A stretch of DNA of 64,000 bases. Source: Haloprofundus salilacus (GTDB taxonomy: Archaea; Halobacteriota; Halobacteria; Halobacteriales; Haloferacaceae). The notes under the pieces were generated by a model. That model was not told the DNA's origin, searched no databases, and worked only from the letters and a program-made list of their open reading frames with translations. This document shows, piece after piece, positions 7,372 to 15,660 of this stretch. The translations under genes and the position numbers were made by a program. The stretch lies in NCBI RefSeq assembly GCF_020150815.1, contig NZ_CP083723.1:3100001-3164000 (forward strand), written 5' to 3'. Every line of letters starts with the position of its first letter. Position 1 is the first letter of the stretch.

Positions 7372-9134
7372 TCGTCCGAGGTAATCGGCGTCCCGTCGGC
7401 GCGGGCGGGCGCGGGACTGTCGTCCATGTCGTCGTCCTCGGCGTACGGGTACCACGTCAGCTTCGTGTTGTGCATGTACGGGTCCTCGTAGTCGGTCTCC
7501 TCGGGTTCGATGAGGTCCGCGAGCGCCTCCTCGTCGGTGCGCTCGACGAACTCGCGGAACGTCTCGCTCCCCTCGCGCTGCGCTTCGAAGTTCGCGAGCA
7601 GGTTCGCGATAGCGCCCGGCACCTCGTCGGCGGGGATGCGCTGGCCGACCCAGTCGGCGAACTGCGGGTTCTCGCCGAGGCCGCCGCCGAGACCGATGTC
7701 GAGCGCTTCGACCGCCTCACCGTTCTTGCGCGTCTTCATCCCGCGGAGGCTCACGTCCGCGATCTGTGGCTGCGCGCAGGAGGCCGTGCACCCCGAGAGG
7801 TGGATGTGGAAATCCTCGACTCCTTCCGGAAGCTCCACGTTCTCCTTGAGCCAGCGTGCGTAGCGCACCTGCCGGTTCTTCGTCTCGACGATGGAGAGCG
7901 AGCAGAACTCCGTGCCGGTGCAGGCGATGGAACCGCGCATGAACGGGTGTGGGTCCGGTGAGTACGTGTCGAGAAGCTCCTCGGCGAGGAACTCGTCGAG
8001 GTTCTCCTCGGGCACGTCGGTGACGATGGCGTTCTGGCGCTGCGTGAGGCGGACTTCGCCGGAGGCGTACTCGTCGGCGAGATCGGCGAGTTCGAGCACG
8101 TCCGCCGCGCCCATTCGGCCGACCATGACGTTCAGCCCGACGTAGTAGTTACCGTCGTTCTGCTCGTGGACGCCGACGTGGTCGGAGTGACCGCCGTTCG
8201 CGTAGCCGGAGTTGTATGAGTACTCCTCGCGGAGGTCCTCGCCCGCGGTCGGCAGTTCCCAGTCGACGTACTCCTCCTGGAGGACGCGGCGGAACTTCTC
8301 GGCGCCCCACTCGTCGGCGAGGAACTTGACGCGGGCGTTGTAGCGGTTCTCGCGGTCGCCGTAGTCGCGGAACAAAGCTGAGATGGCGCCGCCGACTTCG
8401 CCGGCTTGCTCGGGCGTGACGAACACGTCGAGGTCGCGGGCCAGACGCGGTTCGTTGCGGGCGAGGCCGCCGCCGACGCGGACGTTGAACCCCTTCTCGC
8501 CGTCTTTGGTCGCGGGTTCGTACGCGAGGTCGTTGATGTCGCCCTGCCCGCAGCCCTCGCGGCAGCCGGTCACTGACACCTTCCACTTCCGCGGGAGGTT
8601 CGTGTGATCTTCGTGTCCTTTGTACGTCTCGTGGAGGTCCAAGGCGACGGGGAGCGCGTCGACGTGCTCGTGTTTGTCCTTACCGGCGACGGGACAGCCG
8701 ACGATGTTCCGCCAGGAGTCGCCGCAGGCCTGCTGCGTGGAGAGTCCGTTCTCGTCGAGTTTCTCAAAGATGGCCGGAATGTCTTCGAGGCGAATCCAGT
8801 GGAGTTGAATGGACTGGCGAGTAGTGTAGTCGGCGTACGCCGCGCCGAACTCGGGGTTGACCCCGGGACCGCGGGCGAACTCGTCGGCAATTTCGCCGAC
8901 GGCGCGTAGCTGTCCGGGTTCGAGCACGCCGTTCGGCGTCCCGATGCGCATCATGAAGTAGCTCTCCTGCCCGTTCCGCTGGTGGTACAGCCCCCACCAC
9001 TTGAAGCGCTCGAACCAGGCGTCGCGTTCGTCTTCGGGAATCGAGTCCCAGCCCGTCTCGGCGAACTCAAACAGATGCTCCCGGATCTCGTTGCCGTACA
9101 CCTCGTCCTTCCATCGCTCCACGTCGGTCGGCAT
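7368..9134 (-). CDS. nasD: Ferredoxin-dependent nitrite (or sulfite) reductase
   Basis: A 588-residue siroheme/[4Fe-4S] enzyme with two ferredoxin-like half domains and two siroheme-binding halves. The cluster ligands appear as CTGTEFC (~residues 404-410) and GCTASC (~residues 447-452), the C-x5-C...C-x3-C pattern of the family; the first half has the matching GCREGCGQ segment. It catalyses six-electron reduction of nitrite to ammonium, or sulfite to sulfide. Haloferax NasD is this type, hence the symbol, but no nitrate reductase or nitrate transporter gene is next to it, so the sulfite role stays open. The start at 9134 has a TATA-like box (reverse CTGGTTTAGG, ~9157-9166) about 27 nt upstream. 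The C-terminus is an acidic tail. Confidence 0.85.
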   Translation of the reverse strand: MPTDVERWKDEVYGNEIREHLFEFAETGWDSIPEDERDAWFERFKWWGLYHQRNGQESYFMMRIGTPNGVLEPGQLRAVGEIADEFARGPGVNPEFGAAYADYTTRQSIQLHWIRLEDIPAIFEKLDENGLSTQQACGDSWRNIVGCPVAGKDKHEHVDALPVALDLHETYKGHEDHTNLPRKWKVSVTGCREGCGQGDINDLAYEPATKDGEKGFNVRVGGGLARNEPRLARDLDVFVTPEQAGEVGGAISALFRDYGDRENRYNARVKFLADEWGAEKFRRVLQEEYVDWELPTAGEDLREEYSYNSGYANGGHSDHVGVHEQNDGNYYVGLNVMVGRMGAADVLELADLADEYASGEVRLTQRQNAIVTDVPEENLDEFLAEELLDTYSPDPHPFMRGSIACTGTEFCSLSIVETKNRQVRYARWLKENVELPEGVEDFHIHLSGCTASCAQPQIADVSLRGMKTRKNGEAVEALDIGLGGGLGENPQFADWVGQRIPADEVPGAIANLLANFEAQREGSETFREFVERTDEEALADLIEPEETDYEDPYMHNTKLTWYPYAEDDDMDDSPAPARADGTPITSDD

Positions 9135-9233
9135 TGGACTCCCTTATCGCCTGCATGCCTAAACCAGTCGCTGCCCCGTCAACCATCCCCGGTGCTCACC
9201 GAAAGAGGATGTTGTTGCCGGCTGCGGTCGCCG

Positions 9234-9602
9234 TTACGGTCGACGGCTCCCGTTCGGCAAGAGGAGGCCGTCGCGGTCGATATCTCGCCACTCGCCGTCG
9301 ACGACGCGGCCGACCGGCAGCCAGTCGGTCGTCGTTTTCTTCCCGCAGACGATGCACTGACAGACGGCCCGGAGTTCGACCGTGCGGCCGTTTACTCCGG
9401 GTTCGACGAGGTTCTCGACGACCGCGTCCGCGAAGTCGCAGTCGCAGAACGTCGGGTCGTAGAAGCGCCACAGTTCACCGACGCCGACGCGTCGCTGATC
9501 GTCGACCGAGAGCCACGCGCCGTCGTCCTGGATGCGGAGCGAGACGGTCACTGACCGGTTTTCGTTCCCCGTACACCTGTCTACGTCGGTCGATGCAAGC
9601 AT
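9234..9602 (-). CDS. Cysteine-rich haloarchaeal protein, function unknown
   Basis: A 122-residue frame with CDC (~residues 53-55) and CQCIVCG (~residues 81-87), spaced like a four-cysteine metal site within beta-rich sequence (FYDPTFCDCDFADAV, ELRAVCQCIVCGKKT). I recognise no named family. The regular acidic composition and a T-rich box (reverse GGTTTTTCGA, 9628-9637) about 30 nt upstream of the ATG support it as real. The last ~15 residues are less convincing. The first ~15 residues could be non-coding if translation starts at an internal GTG. Confidence 0.6.
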   Translation of the reverse strand: MLASTDVDRCTGNENRSVTVSLRIQDDGAWLSVDDQRRVGVGELWRFYDPTFCDCDFADAVVENLVEPGVNGRTVELRAVCQCIVCGKKTTTDWLPVGRVVDGEWRDIDRDGLLLPNGSRRP

Positions 9603-9736
9603 CCGGAACCTCTACGACGCCCGGTAGTCGAAAAACCGGACGACAGCGACCGAATTCGCTCGTTTCTACCGTCAGAAGTAGCGGCAATCCGTTCTCATAT
9701 CGGGGAGTGCTGGCACGCTTTACTACCGAAGACGCC

Positions 9737-9742
9737 CTTATT
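9737..9742 (+). promoter_or_regulatory. TATA-like box for the 9767/9855 gene pair
   Basis: CTTATT is centred 27-28 nt upstream of GTG 9767, which is the leaderless spacing used across this window. It supports the short first ORF as the first translated frame of the transcript. Confidence 0.5.
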
Positions 9743-9766
9743 CGGGCGCCGCCCTCAGAGGGAACT

Positions 9767-9862
9767 GTGACGCATCTCCACGCCGACGCGACCCACCGAG
9801 AACACGCGTCCGCCGACGTCGCCCCCGAACTGTACGAGGAGGTCGATGCAGCGGATGAGTGA
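9767..9862 (+). CDS. 31-residue leader ORF overlapping the next gene
   Basis: GTG 9767 opens a 31-codon frame (VTHLHADATHREHASADV...) ending at TGA 9860-9862. It is His- and Glu-rich and helical in character. A Shine-Dalgarno-like agaggg precedes it and a promoter box is correctly spaced. Its stop lies inside the start region of the next gene (ATG 9855), an 8-nt overlap that suggests translational coupling. No family recognised; it could be a leader peptide or a real small protein. Confidence 0.45.
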   Translation: MTHLHADATHREHASADVAPELYEEVDAADE

Positions 9863-10046
9863 CCCGGTGCAGCACGAGAAGACGACGGCCGCCGACGACC
9901 GACGGTCGCCCGACGAGACCGACGAGACCGACGACGACCACCTCTCGGACCTCGAAGACGGCGCCGGATGTACCGAAATCTGGGAACATCTCTCGGAACG
10001 TCGAGCCGAAGCAAACGCTCGCGCCGCCGAGACTGCCGAGGAGTAG
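9855..10046 (+). CDS. 63-residue acidic small protein
   Basis: MSDPVQHEKTTAADD... is a very acidic, disordered-looking protein with a conserved-looking C-terminal block (DLEDGAGCTEIWEHLSE) containing one cysteine and one tryptophan. The ATG at 9855 overlaps the preceding 31-codon ORF, and a second upstream in-frame ATG at 9846 is possible. Function unknown. Confidence 0.55.
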   Translation: MSDPVQHEKTTAADDRRSPDETDETDDDHLSDLEDGAGCTEIWEHLSERRAEANARAAETAEE

Positions 10047-10178
10047 CTGCTCTCTCCGACACGTGTCCGACATCTGCCCGCCGCTGCGGACCGCCGCCTC
10101 ACCGACGATGCATCGGTATCGCGCCCACCCGACCAGCGCACGGGACGTTTTTGACCGACCCCGCCTAACGGACCGTAG

Positions 10179-10865
10179 ATGAGAGACGACCCGACGCCGA
10201 ACGTCTCGCCGTCAGAGGCCGACCGTACGTCGCCGGTCGGCGAACCCGTCATCCGTTCAGACCCCGCGGTGACGGGAGATCGGGCGCACGAAGCCGTCGG
10301 TTTCGACCCCGACGACCCCGAGAGCGTCTCCCACGCCGCCGAGACGGTTCGGCAGTTCGCCGATTCGACGGTCGGGAGCGAGGACAATGTCTACATGCTC
10401 CGCGGCGCCGCGGCATGCGCGGCGCTCGTCCGCGGGGTCGGGTCGTACAAAGCGGCGGCCGAACGCGCCGGCGGCGACGTTTCGGTCGCGTTCATCCGCA
10501 AGTGGGCGCGGGTTCACGACCTCCCGCGCTCCATCCGGCGACACGTCGCGCTCGGCCACATCGCGCCCACCGCGGCGAAACACATCGCCCGCGTCTCCGG
10601 CGAAGCGCGGTTCGCGCTAGCGTGGGCGACGCTCGACGGCGACCTCACCGTCCGAGAGGTTCGACGCCTCGCAAGCGCGGTCAACGACGGCGAGAGCGTC
10701 GAGGAGGCGCTCCGAGAGCACGGCGTCGAACTCGGACGGGTCTCCGTTTCGCTCCCGCCGGAGGCGTACGTCGAACTCCGGCGACGGGCGTCGCTGTCGG
10801 ATCGAACGCCGGACGACGTGCTCGGCGAGGCGCTCTTGGCGTACCTGCGCGACGAGTCCGAGTGA
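10179..10865 (+). CDS. ParB/KorB-like helix-turn-helix protein (DUF7119-like)
   Basis: A 228-residue protein. After a disordered N-terminus, residues ~50-165 form helical sequence like the HTH part of ParB proteins (AAAERAGGDVSVAFIRKWARVHDLPRSI, then HVALGHIAPTAAKHIARVSG, then ALAWATLDGDLTVREVRRLASAV), without the N-terminal CTP-binding ParB domain. The last ~40 residues look like a ribbon-helix-helix tail (RVSVSLPPEAYVELRRRASLSDRTPDDVLGEAL). So it probably binds DNA. I recall the haloarchaeal label DUF7119, unverified. A T-run (10148-10152) is centred 29 nt before the ATG. Confidence 0.75.
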   Translation: MRDDPTPNVSPSEADRTSPVGEPVIRSDPAVTGDRAHEAVGFDPDDPESVSHAAETVRQFADSTVGSEDNVYMLRGAAACAALVRGVGSYKAAAERAGGDVSVAFIRKWARVHDLPRSIRRHVALGHIAPTAAKHIARVSGEARFALAWATLDGDLTVREVRRLASAVNDGESVEEALREHGVELGRVSVSLPPEAYVELRRRASLSDRTPDDVLGEALLAYLRDESE

Positions 10866-10888
10866 CGCTGACCTCTCACTCCGTCCGC

Positions 10889-10990
10889 TAATTCTCGGCG
10901 AGATACCGCCGCGTCGCCGCCGCAATCGTCTGCTGCGCCGTCTCCACGTTCGGCCAGTGAATCTTCTTGGTCGGTCCCGACAGCCGGTCG
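10889..10990 (-). pseudogene. C-terminal gene remnant of unknown family
   Basis: The reverse strand reads ...PTKKIHWPNVETAQQTIAAATRRYLAEN followed by a TAG at about 10889-10891. The acidic/amphipathic ending and clean stop look like the last ~30 residues of a protein, but no start and no upstream coding sequence exist beyond about 10990. I cannot name the family. Confidence 0.3.
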
Positions 10991-11147
10991 TGTCGAAGCG
11001 GAGAAAATCTCGGTGAAAGACCGGAGATTCATGCCCGCACTGACGACTCCACTCCGCCTACGCGTTCGCACGCCCGATGATTTCGCCGCGTCGTCGTGCG
11101 CCCGCCGATGTAAACACTTTTCAGCACTCTCGCGTAACTGAGTTCGA

Positions 11148-11221
<74 letters not shown>

Positions 11222-11240
11222 TTTCTGTCGCGAACAGCAC

Positions 11241-11263
11241 GACGAGCACCTCGTGTGCTCGTC
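11241..11263 (+). terminator. Hairpin 20 nt downstream of tRNA-Lys
   Basis: GACGAGCA-cctcgtg-TGCTCGTC forms a perfect 8-bp stem. It may mark the tRNA transcript end, though it lacks a clear T-run. Confidence 0.4.
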
Positions 11264-11291
11264 ACTTTGTGAGCGACGGAGAGGCTACAGA

Positions 11292-11342
11292 GGGAATTGA
11301 ACCAGGGAGCGAAGCGAGCGGGACGGCCGTGGTTCAACTCCC
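11292..11342. repeat. T-arm-like fragments in opposite orientations after tRNA-Lys
   Basis: GGTTCAACTCCC in the tRNA T-arm (11200-11211) recurs exactly at 11331-11342, and a near-exact reverse copy (gggaattgaacc, one mismatch) lies at 11292-11303. Between them is a palindromic gcgaagcgagcg spacer. The layout resembles leftover integration ends at a tRNA gene. The rest of 11222-11546 holds no gene I can support. Confidence 0.5.
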
Positions 11343-11546
11343 ATCGGTTCGCTTCGCTCACTGCTTCAATCACGTCGAAAACGGGTGTGCGACAGAGTCG
11401 CATACCACGAACCATGTCTTTCGGTGCCGCAGAAGACGGACGTGTGCCCGGCAGCCACAGCCAGCCAGCGTCTGATCGAACGAAGTCGGTCCGTCAGTCA
11501 GTGTCGCGACGAACGGAGACGAGGGGGGTGCCTCCGGACGCTCCGC

Positions 11547-11900
11547 TCAGTCCTGCGCACTGACGCTGATTCGTCCGTCGGTTCGGACCGCGACTTCGAA
11601 GCCTTCGTAGTCGAAGGCGATTTCGCCGCGGACGCTCCGCGAACGGTTCGAATCTGGGTCGAAGAGTGTCGTTTCGAGGGCGTCGATGTCGATACTGTGG
11701 TAAAGCGGGGTGAACTCGTTGTTCAACAGGTCCGTACCCGCCGCTTCTGCGACAGCACCGACGATTGTGACGCTCAAATCGAAGGAGTCACTCGGTTGAT
11801 ACCATGCCTCTGACGTTCCCGGTGCGTCGTTCGCGTGTTTGTCGGTGCTAACGCCGCGTTCCGCGCTCGAGTGTTCCGTCGATTCGACCTCCCCGACCAT
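11547..11900 (-). CDS. HalOD1 output-domain protein
   Basis: A 117-residue protein whose second half matches the HalOD1 output domain of haloarchaeal signalling proteins (SVTIVGAVAEAAGTDLLN, LYHSIDIDALETTLF, then EIAFDYEGFEVAVRTDG). It stands alone, without receiver or kinase domain, as is common in haloarchaea. It follows the Bat-type regulator on the same strand with a 53-nt gap that contains a TATA-like ATATAAAG (reverse of ~11951-11957), so it may have its own promoter and a leader of about 25 nt. Confidence 0.8.
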   Translation of the reverse strand: MVGEVESTEHSSAERGVSTDKHANDAPGTSEAWYQPSDSFDLSVTIVGAVAEAAGTDLLNNEFTPLYHSIDIDALETTLFDPDSNRSRSVRGEIAFDYEGFEVAVRTDGRISVSAQD

Positions 11901-11953
11901 ACCGTACCTCTACCGACCAGTGGTGTAGTGTCCCCGGTTGAGTGTTCAATCCT

Positions 11954-12649
11954 TTATATGTCGTCCGCCGAACGTGAACGTCTCCGCTGGCCCTTCTCCC
12001 CGTCGAGTCTACCGAGGGCGCTCTGGAGGAACGCTTTGTGCGCCCGTCGGAGCCGAACCGACGCCGCCTGCGCCGAGATACCCATTCCCTCCGCGAGTTC
12101 GCTGAGTGTCGTTCGCCGCGGAATCTCGAAGTAGCCCTCTTCGAGCGCTCGCGCGAGTATCTCCCGCTGGGGTCCCGTCAGCCCGAACGTCTCTCCGGGG
12201 AGTTCGTCGTCCTCGCTGTACACCGCCGTCAGGTGCCGCGCGACGTCCATCTCGAGGTCCTGCTTGTAATACGCCTGCAACGCCGCGCGGTCGGGAAAGC
12301 GCATCCGAATCTGCCAGGTGTCCTCCTCCCACCGCATGTCGATGTTCATCGCGCCGAGTTCGACTACCGCCGGATACGCCGAGAAGCTCTGACCGACCTC
12401 CGTGTATTCGAGGTGGTAGAGGCGTCTGTCGCTGACGTCGACCAGCGGGGTGAGGTTCGTCACCGTCGGGTCGTCGTCGACCGCCGCGGAGAACTCCTCG
12501 GTCGAGATACCCTCCACCCAGACGAATAGCTGTATCTGCCCGGACTCGTCCGTCTGAATATCTTCGACTTCGGCGACTACGCCCGGCTTCGAGGAGAGCG
12601 CCTTCTGGAGGATCGGCGTATCCAGAACGAACTCCCCAATAAGACTCAT
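11954..12649 (-). CDS. Bacterioopsin-activator-type HTH-10 regulator
   Basis: A 231-residue transcription regulator. Residues ~1-155 form the Bat N-terminal domain (FVLDTPILQKALSSKPG, VVELGAMNIDMRW, WQIRMRFPDRAALQAYY), and residues ~165-220 the HTH-10 domain (LTGPQREILARALEEGYFEIPR, then LSELAEGMGISAQAASVRLRRA). No PAS or GAF domain is present. It may regulate neighbours including the HalOD1 gene. A GAAAAG box (12676-12681) on the reverse strand lies about 29 nt before the start. Confidence 0.88.
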   Translation of the reverse strand: MSLIGEFVLDTPILQKALSSKPGVVAEVEDIQTDESGQIQLFVWVEGISTEEFSAAVDDDPTVTNLTPLVDVSDRRLYHLEYTEVGQSFSAYPAVVELGAMNIDMRWEEDTWQIRMRFPDRAALQAYYKQDLEMDVARHLTAVYSEDDELPGETFGLTGPQREILARALEEGYFEIPRRTTLSELAEGMGISAQAASVRLRRAHKAFLQSALGRLDGEKGQRRRSRSADDI

Positions 12650-12736
12650 CTAGGTCCTCTCTGGCCCCTCGCGGTGAAAAGGGTAACTCTCCGGTGAACG
12701 ATTGCCGCAGAAAGCGGGATTGCCCCCGCGTCTTCG

Positions 12737-13213
12737 TCACAGATTTTCGCCCTGGTAGCTCCCGTCGTACGTTCCGTCGTGGTCCGCCGCCGCGAGTACC
12801 AACTGGGCGATTCGTGCTCCGCGTTCTATCTCGATGTCCTGGTGAACTTCGAGAAGCCCCTCGCCTTTGCCTTCGTACCCCGCGTCCCACACCGCCGTGT
12901 TCAGCATACAGGAATTACGCAGCAGAGACGACCGGGGATAGATGAATCCGACGTGTCCATCGGGAATGTGGACCGTCTCCGCGTACCGGACGACGTAACC
13001 GCCCGGCGGGAGATAGTACGTCTCCACCTCGCCGTCGGTCTCCTCTCGTTCGACCGCCTGTCGGTCGCCGATCTCCTTTCCGCTGCGGTCTATGCGGCCG
13101 GGTTCGCGCTGTTCGAAGACCGTTTCGAGCGTCAGATCGACGCCGTTCGGTTGCAGTTGGTCGCCCGAGACGGGCGAGACGTGGTCGCCGACGAACGAAC
13201 CTGATCGGTACAT
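12737..13213 (-). CDS. dut: dUTPase / dCTP deaminase-family protein
   Basis: A 158-residue trimeric-dUTPase-fold protein. PRSSLLRN (~residues 92-99) is the phosphate-binding motif of the Dcd/Dut family, followed by NTAVWDAGYEGKGEG and ARIAQLVL. It hydrolyses dUTP to dUMP, or deaminates dCTP; the length (dCTP deaminases are usually ~190 residues) favours the dUTPase branch, without proving it. It keeps uracil out of DNA. The start at 13213 has a TATA-like box (reverse GTCTATCTAATG, 13232-13243) about 25 nt upstream. Confidence 0.85.
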   Translation of the reverse strand: MYRSGSFVGDHVSPVSGDQLQPNGVDLTLETVFEQREPGRIDRSGKEIGDRQAVEREETDGEVETYYLPPGGYVVRYAETVHIPDGHVGFIYPRSSLLRNSCMLNTAVWDAGYEGKGEGLLEVHQDIEIERGARIAQLVLAAADHDGTYDGSYQGENL

Positions 13214-13328
13214 ATCTCGCCATGCCGGTTCCCATTAGATAGACGTTCCCGTTCTCTGTGACGCCTCTGCGACCGCCCGCGCGTTCCGCGTAGCTCCTCC
13301 CGTCAGTGCCGTCGCCGTAGTGCTACCG

Positions 13329-13350
13329 CGACGGTGTCGCGACACCGTCG
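13329..13350. repeat. Perfect 22-bp palindrome upstream of aconitase
   Basis: CGACGGTGTCG followed directly by CGACACCGTCG, with no loop, then TTTAAACC. It lies 155 nt before the aconitase start and 116 nt beyond the dut start, in an otherwise featureless 291-nt intergenic region. It could be an operator for a dimeric regulator or a cruciform. Confidence 0.6.
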
Positions 13351-13471
13351 TTTAAACCGCTTCTCTGCTACCGTGGGTTTTACTCGAATACGAATTGTTT
13401 TCGACGAATCCGCGAAAATTGCCGGCGGGAAGCGTATTCCACACGGTTCTTCGGGTAGGAAACACGCGGGA

Positions 13472-13478
13472 TTTATAT
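13472..13478 (+). promoter_or_regulatory. TATA box of the aconitase gene
   Basis: TTTATAT is centred about 30 nt before ATG 13505, preceded by a purine-rich BRE-like stretch (ggaaacacgcggga). The mRNA is expected to be leaderless or to carry only a few 5' bases. Confidence 0.7.
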
Positions 13479-13504
13479 CCGCCCGGAGACGACCAACGGA
13501 CGTT

Positions 13505-15481
13505 ATGGGACAGACGGTAACTGAGAAAATTCTCGCCGACCACCTCGTCGAGGGTGAACTCACACCCGGCGAGGAGATCGGCATCGAGATCGATCAGGTT
13601 CTCACGCAGGACACGACAGGAACGATGGTTTGGCTCCAGTTCGAGGCGCTCGAACTGGACGAGGTCCAGACTGAATTGGCCGCGCAGTACTGCGACCACC
13701 AGACGTACCAGTTCGACTTCAAGAACACGGACGACCACCGCTTCCTCCGCTCTGCGGCCGGTACCTTCGGCGCGCATTTCTCCCGACCGGGCAACGGCAT
13801 CTGCCACAACGTCCACAAGGAGAACTTCGCCGCGCCCGGTAAGACCCTCCTGGGTTCGGACAGCCACACGCCGACACCCGGCGGTCTTGGCCAGCTCGCC
13901 ATCGGCGCGGGCGGCCTCGACATCGCCGTCGCGATGGGCGGCGGCCCGTACTACGTCGAAATGCCGGAAGTCGTCAACGTCCGTCTCGAAGGCGAACTGC
14001 CCGCGTGGTCGACGGCGAAGGACGTCATCCTCGAGATGCTCCGCCAGCTCTCGGTGAAAGGCGGCGTCGGCAAGGTGTTCGAGTACACCGGTCCCGGCGT
14101 GGAGACGCTTTCCGTACCGGAGCGGACGACCATCACGAACATGGGGACCGAGCTCGGCGCGACCTCCTCCATCTTCCCAACTGACGAGAAGACGAAGGAC
14201 TTCCTCCGCCGCGTCGGCCGCGAGGACGAGTACGTCGACCTCCAGCCCGACGACGACGCCGAGTACGTCGACGAGATCGTCATCGACCTCTCAGACCTCG
14301 AACCGCTCATCGCGACGCCGTCGATGCCGGACAACGTCGTGCCCGTCCGCGAGGTCGCGGGCGAGTCCGTCGACCAGGTCATCATCGGCTCCTGCACCAA
14401 CGGCGGCTACCCGGACATCCTCCCGTCCGCGAAGATGCTGAAGGGCCGCGAGATCAACAAGAAGACCGATATGATCGTCGCGCCCGGCTCGAAGCAGGCT
14501 TCCGAACTGCTGGCCCGTCAGGGCTGGACCGCGGAGATGATGGCTGCCGGCGTCAACTTCTCCGAGGCGACCTGCGGTGCGTGTATCGGCATCGGTCACG
14601 TGCCCGCTTCCGACTCAGTCTCGCTGCGCACGTTCAACCGCAACTTCGAGGGTCGCTCCGGCATTGAGGACGACTCCGTCTACCTCTGCTCACCGGAGGT
14701 CGCCACCGCGGCTGCGCTCAAGGGCGAAATCATCGACCCGCGCGACCTCGCCGAGGAACTCGGCGACCTCGAGGACCCAGGTCTCGAACTGCCCGATAAG
14801 TACAACGGCTCGAAGGCCGACCTCATCAGCCCCGACGAGGCCGTCGACGACGAACTCATCAAAGGCCCCAACATCGGCGACGTGCCGCTGAAGGACCCGC
14901 TGCAGTCGCACCTCGAAGGTGAGGCGCTCCTGAAGATGACCGACAACATCACGACGGACCACATCATCCCGGCGACGTCGGACATCCTCAAGTTCCGCTC
15001 GAACGTGCCGAAGCTCTCGGAGTTCACGCTCTCGCGGGTCGACGAGACGTTCGCGCAGCGCGCGCTCGACGCCGACGGCGGCTTCCTCGTCGCCGGCGAG
15101 AACTACGGTCAGGGTTCCTCGCGCGAACACGCGGCGCTCTGCCCGATGTACCTCGGCATCGAGGGCGTCCTCGCGCAGTCGTTCGCCCGAATCCACAAGG
15201 CGAACCTGTTCAACTTCGGCCTCGTCCCGCTGACCATCGACGAGGAGACCTACGAGAAGATCGAGCAGGGCGATAACATCGAGATCGTCGACGACGTCGG
15301 CGACGGCGTCCGCTCCGGCCAGGAGGAGTTCACGGTTCGCGTGAACGACGACTGGGAGGCGACCGCCCAACTCGACGCCTCCGAGCGCGAGCGCGAGATT
15401 CTCGCCGCCGGCGGCAAGCTCTCGTGGACGAAGCAGCAGTACGACGAAGGCCAGAGCGGCGCGACGCCTGCCGACGACTGA
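13505..15481 (+). CDS. acn: Aconitate hydratase
   Basis: A 658-residue TCA-cycle enzyme converting citrate to isocitrate. The three [4Fe-4S] cysteines are visible at C297 (GSCTNGG), C357 and C360 (ATCGACIGIGH). The substrate-binding segment GSDSHTPTPGGLG is near residue 120, and the swivel domain carries GENYGQGSSREHAAL. The order and length match the mitochondrial-type/AcnA-like monofunctional enzyme, not the split LeuCD type. I start at ATG 13505 (MGQTVTEKIL); a longer open extension would run through the promoter and the palindrome. It is monocistronic, with a T-rich end after the stop. Confidence 0.95.
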   Translation: MGQTVTEKILADHLVEGELTPGEEIGIEIDQVLTQDTTGTMVWLQFEALELDEVQTELAAQYCDHQTYQFDFKNTDDHRFLRSAAGTFGAHFSRPGNGICHNVHKENFAAPGKTLLGSDSHTPTPGGLGQLAIGAGGLDIAVAMGGGPYYVEMPEVVNVRLEGELPAWSTAKDVILEMLRQLSVKGGVGKVFEYTGPGVETLSVPERTTITNMGTELGATSSIFPTDEKTKDFLRRVGREDEYVDLQPDDDAEYVDEIVIDLSDLEPLIATPSMPDNVVPVREVAGESVDQVIIGSCTNGGYPDILPSAKMLKGREINKKTDMIVAPGSKQASELLARQGWTAEMMAAGVNFSEATCGACIGIGHVPASDSVSLRTFNRNFEGRSGIEDDSVYLCSPEVATAAALKGEIIDPRDLAEELGDLEDPGLELPDKYNGSKADLISPDEAVDDELIKGPNIGDVPLKDPLQSHLEGEALLKMTDNITTDHIIPATSDILKFRSNVPKLSEFTLSRVDETFAQRALDADGGFLVAGENYGQGSSREHAALCPMYLGIEGVLAQSFARIHKANLFNFGLVPLTIDEETYEKIEQGDNIEIVDDVGDGVRSGQEEFTVRVNDDWEATAQLDASEREREILAAGGKLSWTKQQYDEGQSGATPADD

Positions 15482-15500
15482 GCACAACGCACGGACCCTA

Positions 15501-15515
15501 CTTTCTCTCTATTTT
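15501..15515 (+). terminator. T-rich end after aconitase
   Basis: Pyrimidine-rich ctttctctctatttt begins about 20 nt beyond the stop codon, a typical archaeal oligo-T termination context. Confidence 0.5.
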
Positions 15516-15660
15516 GGCCGTCGAGCGGCCGCACCGTCGCCGGCGCACTGGCGAGTACCGGGGTCGACGCACCGGCAACATCACGGTCGGCGCACCGAAC
15601 ACCTACCGTTGCTGAACTGTTGCCAGCGCGCTTATTGTCTGTCGTCTCGAACGACCCTGC

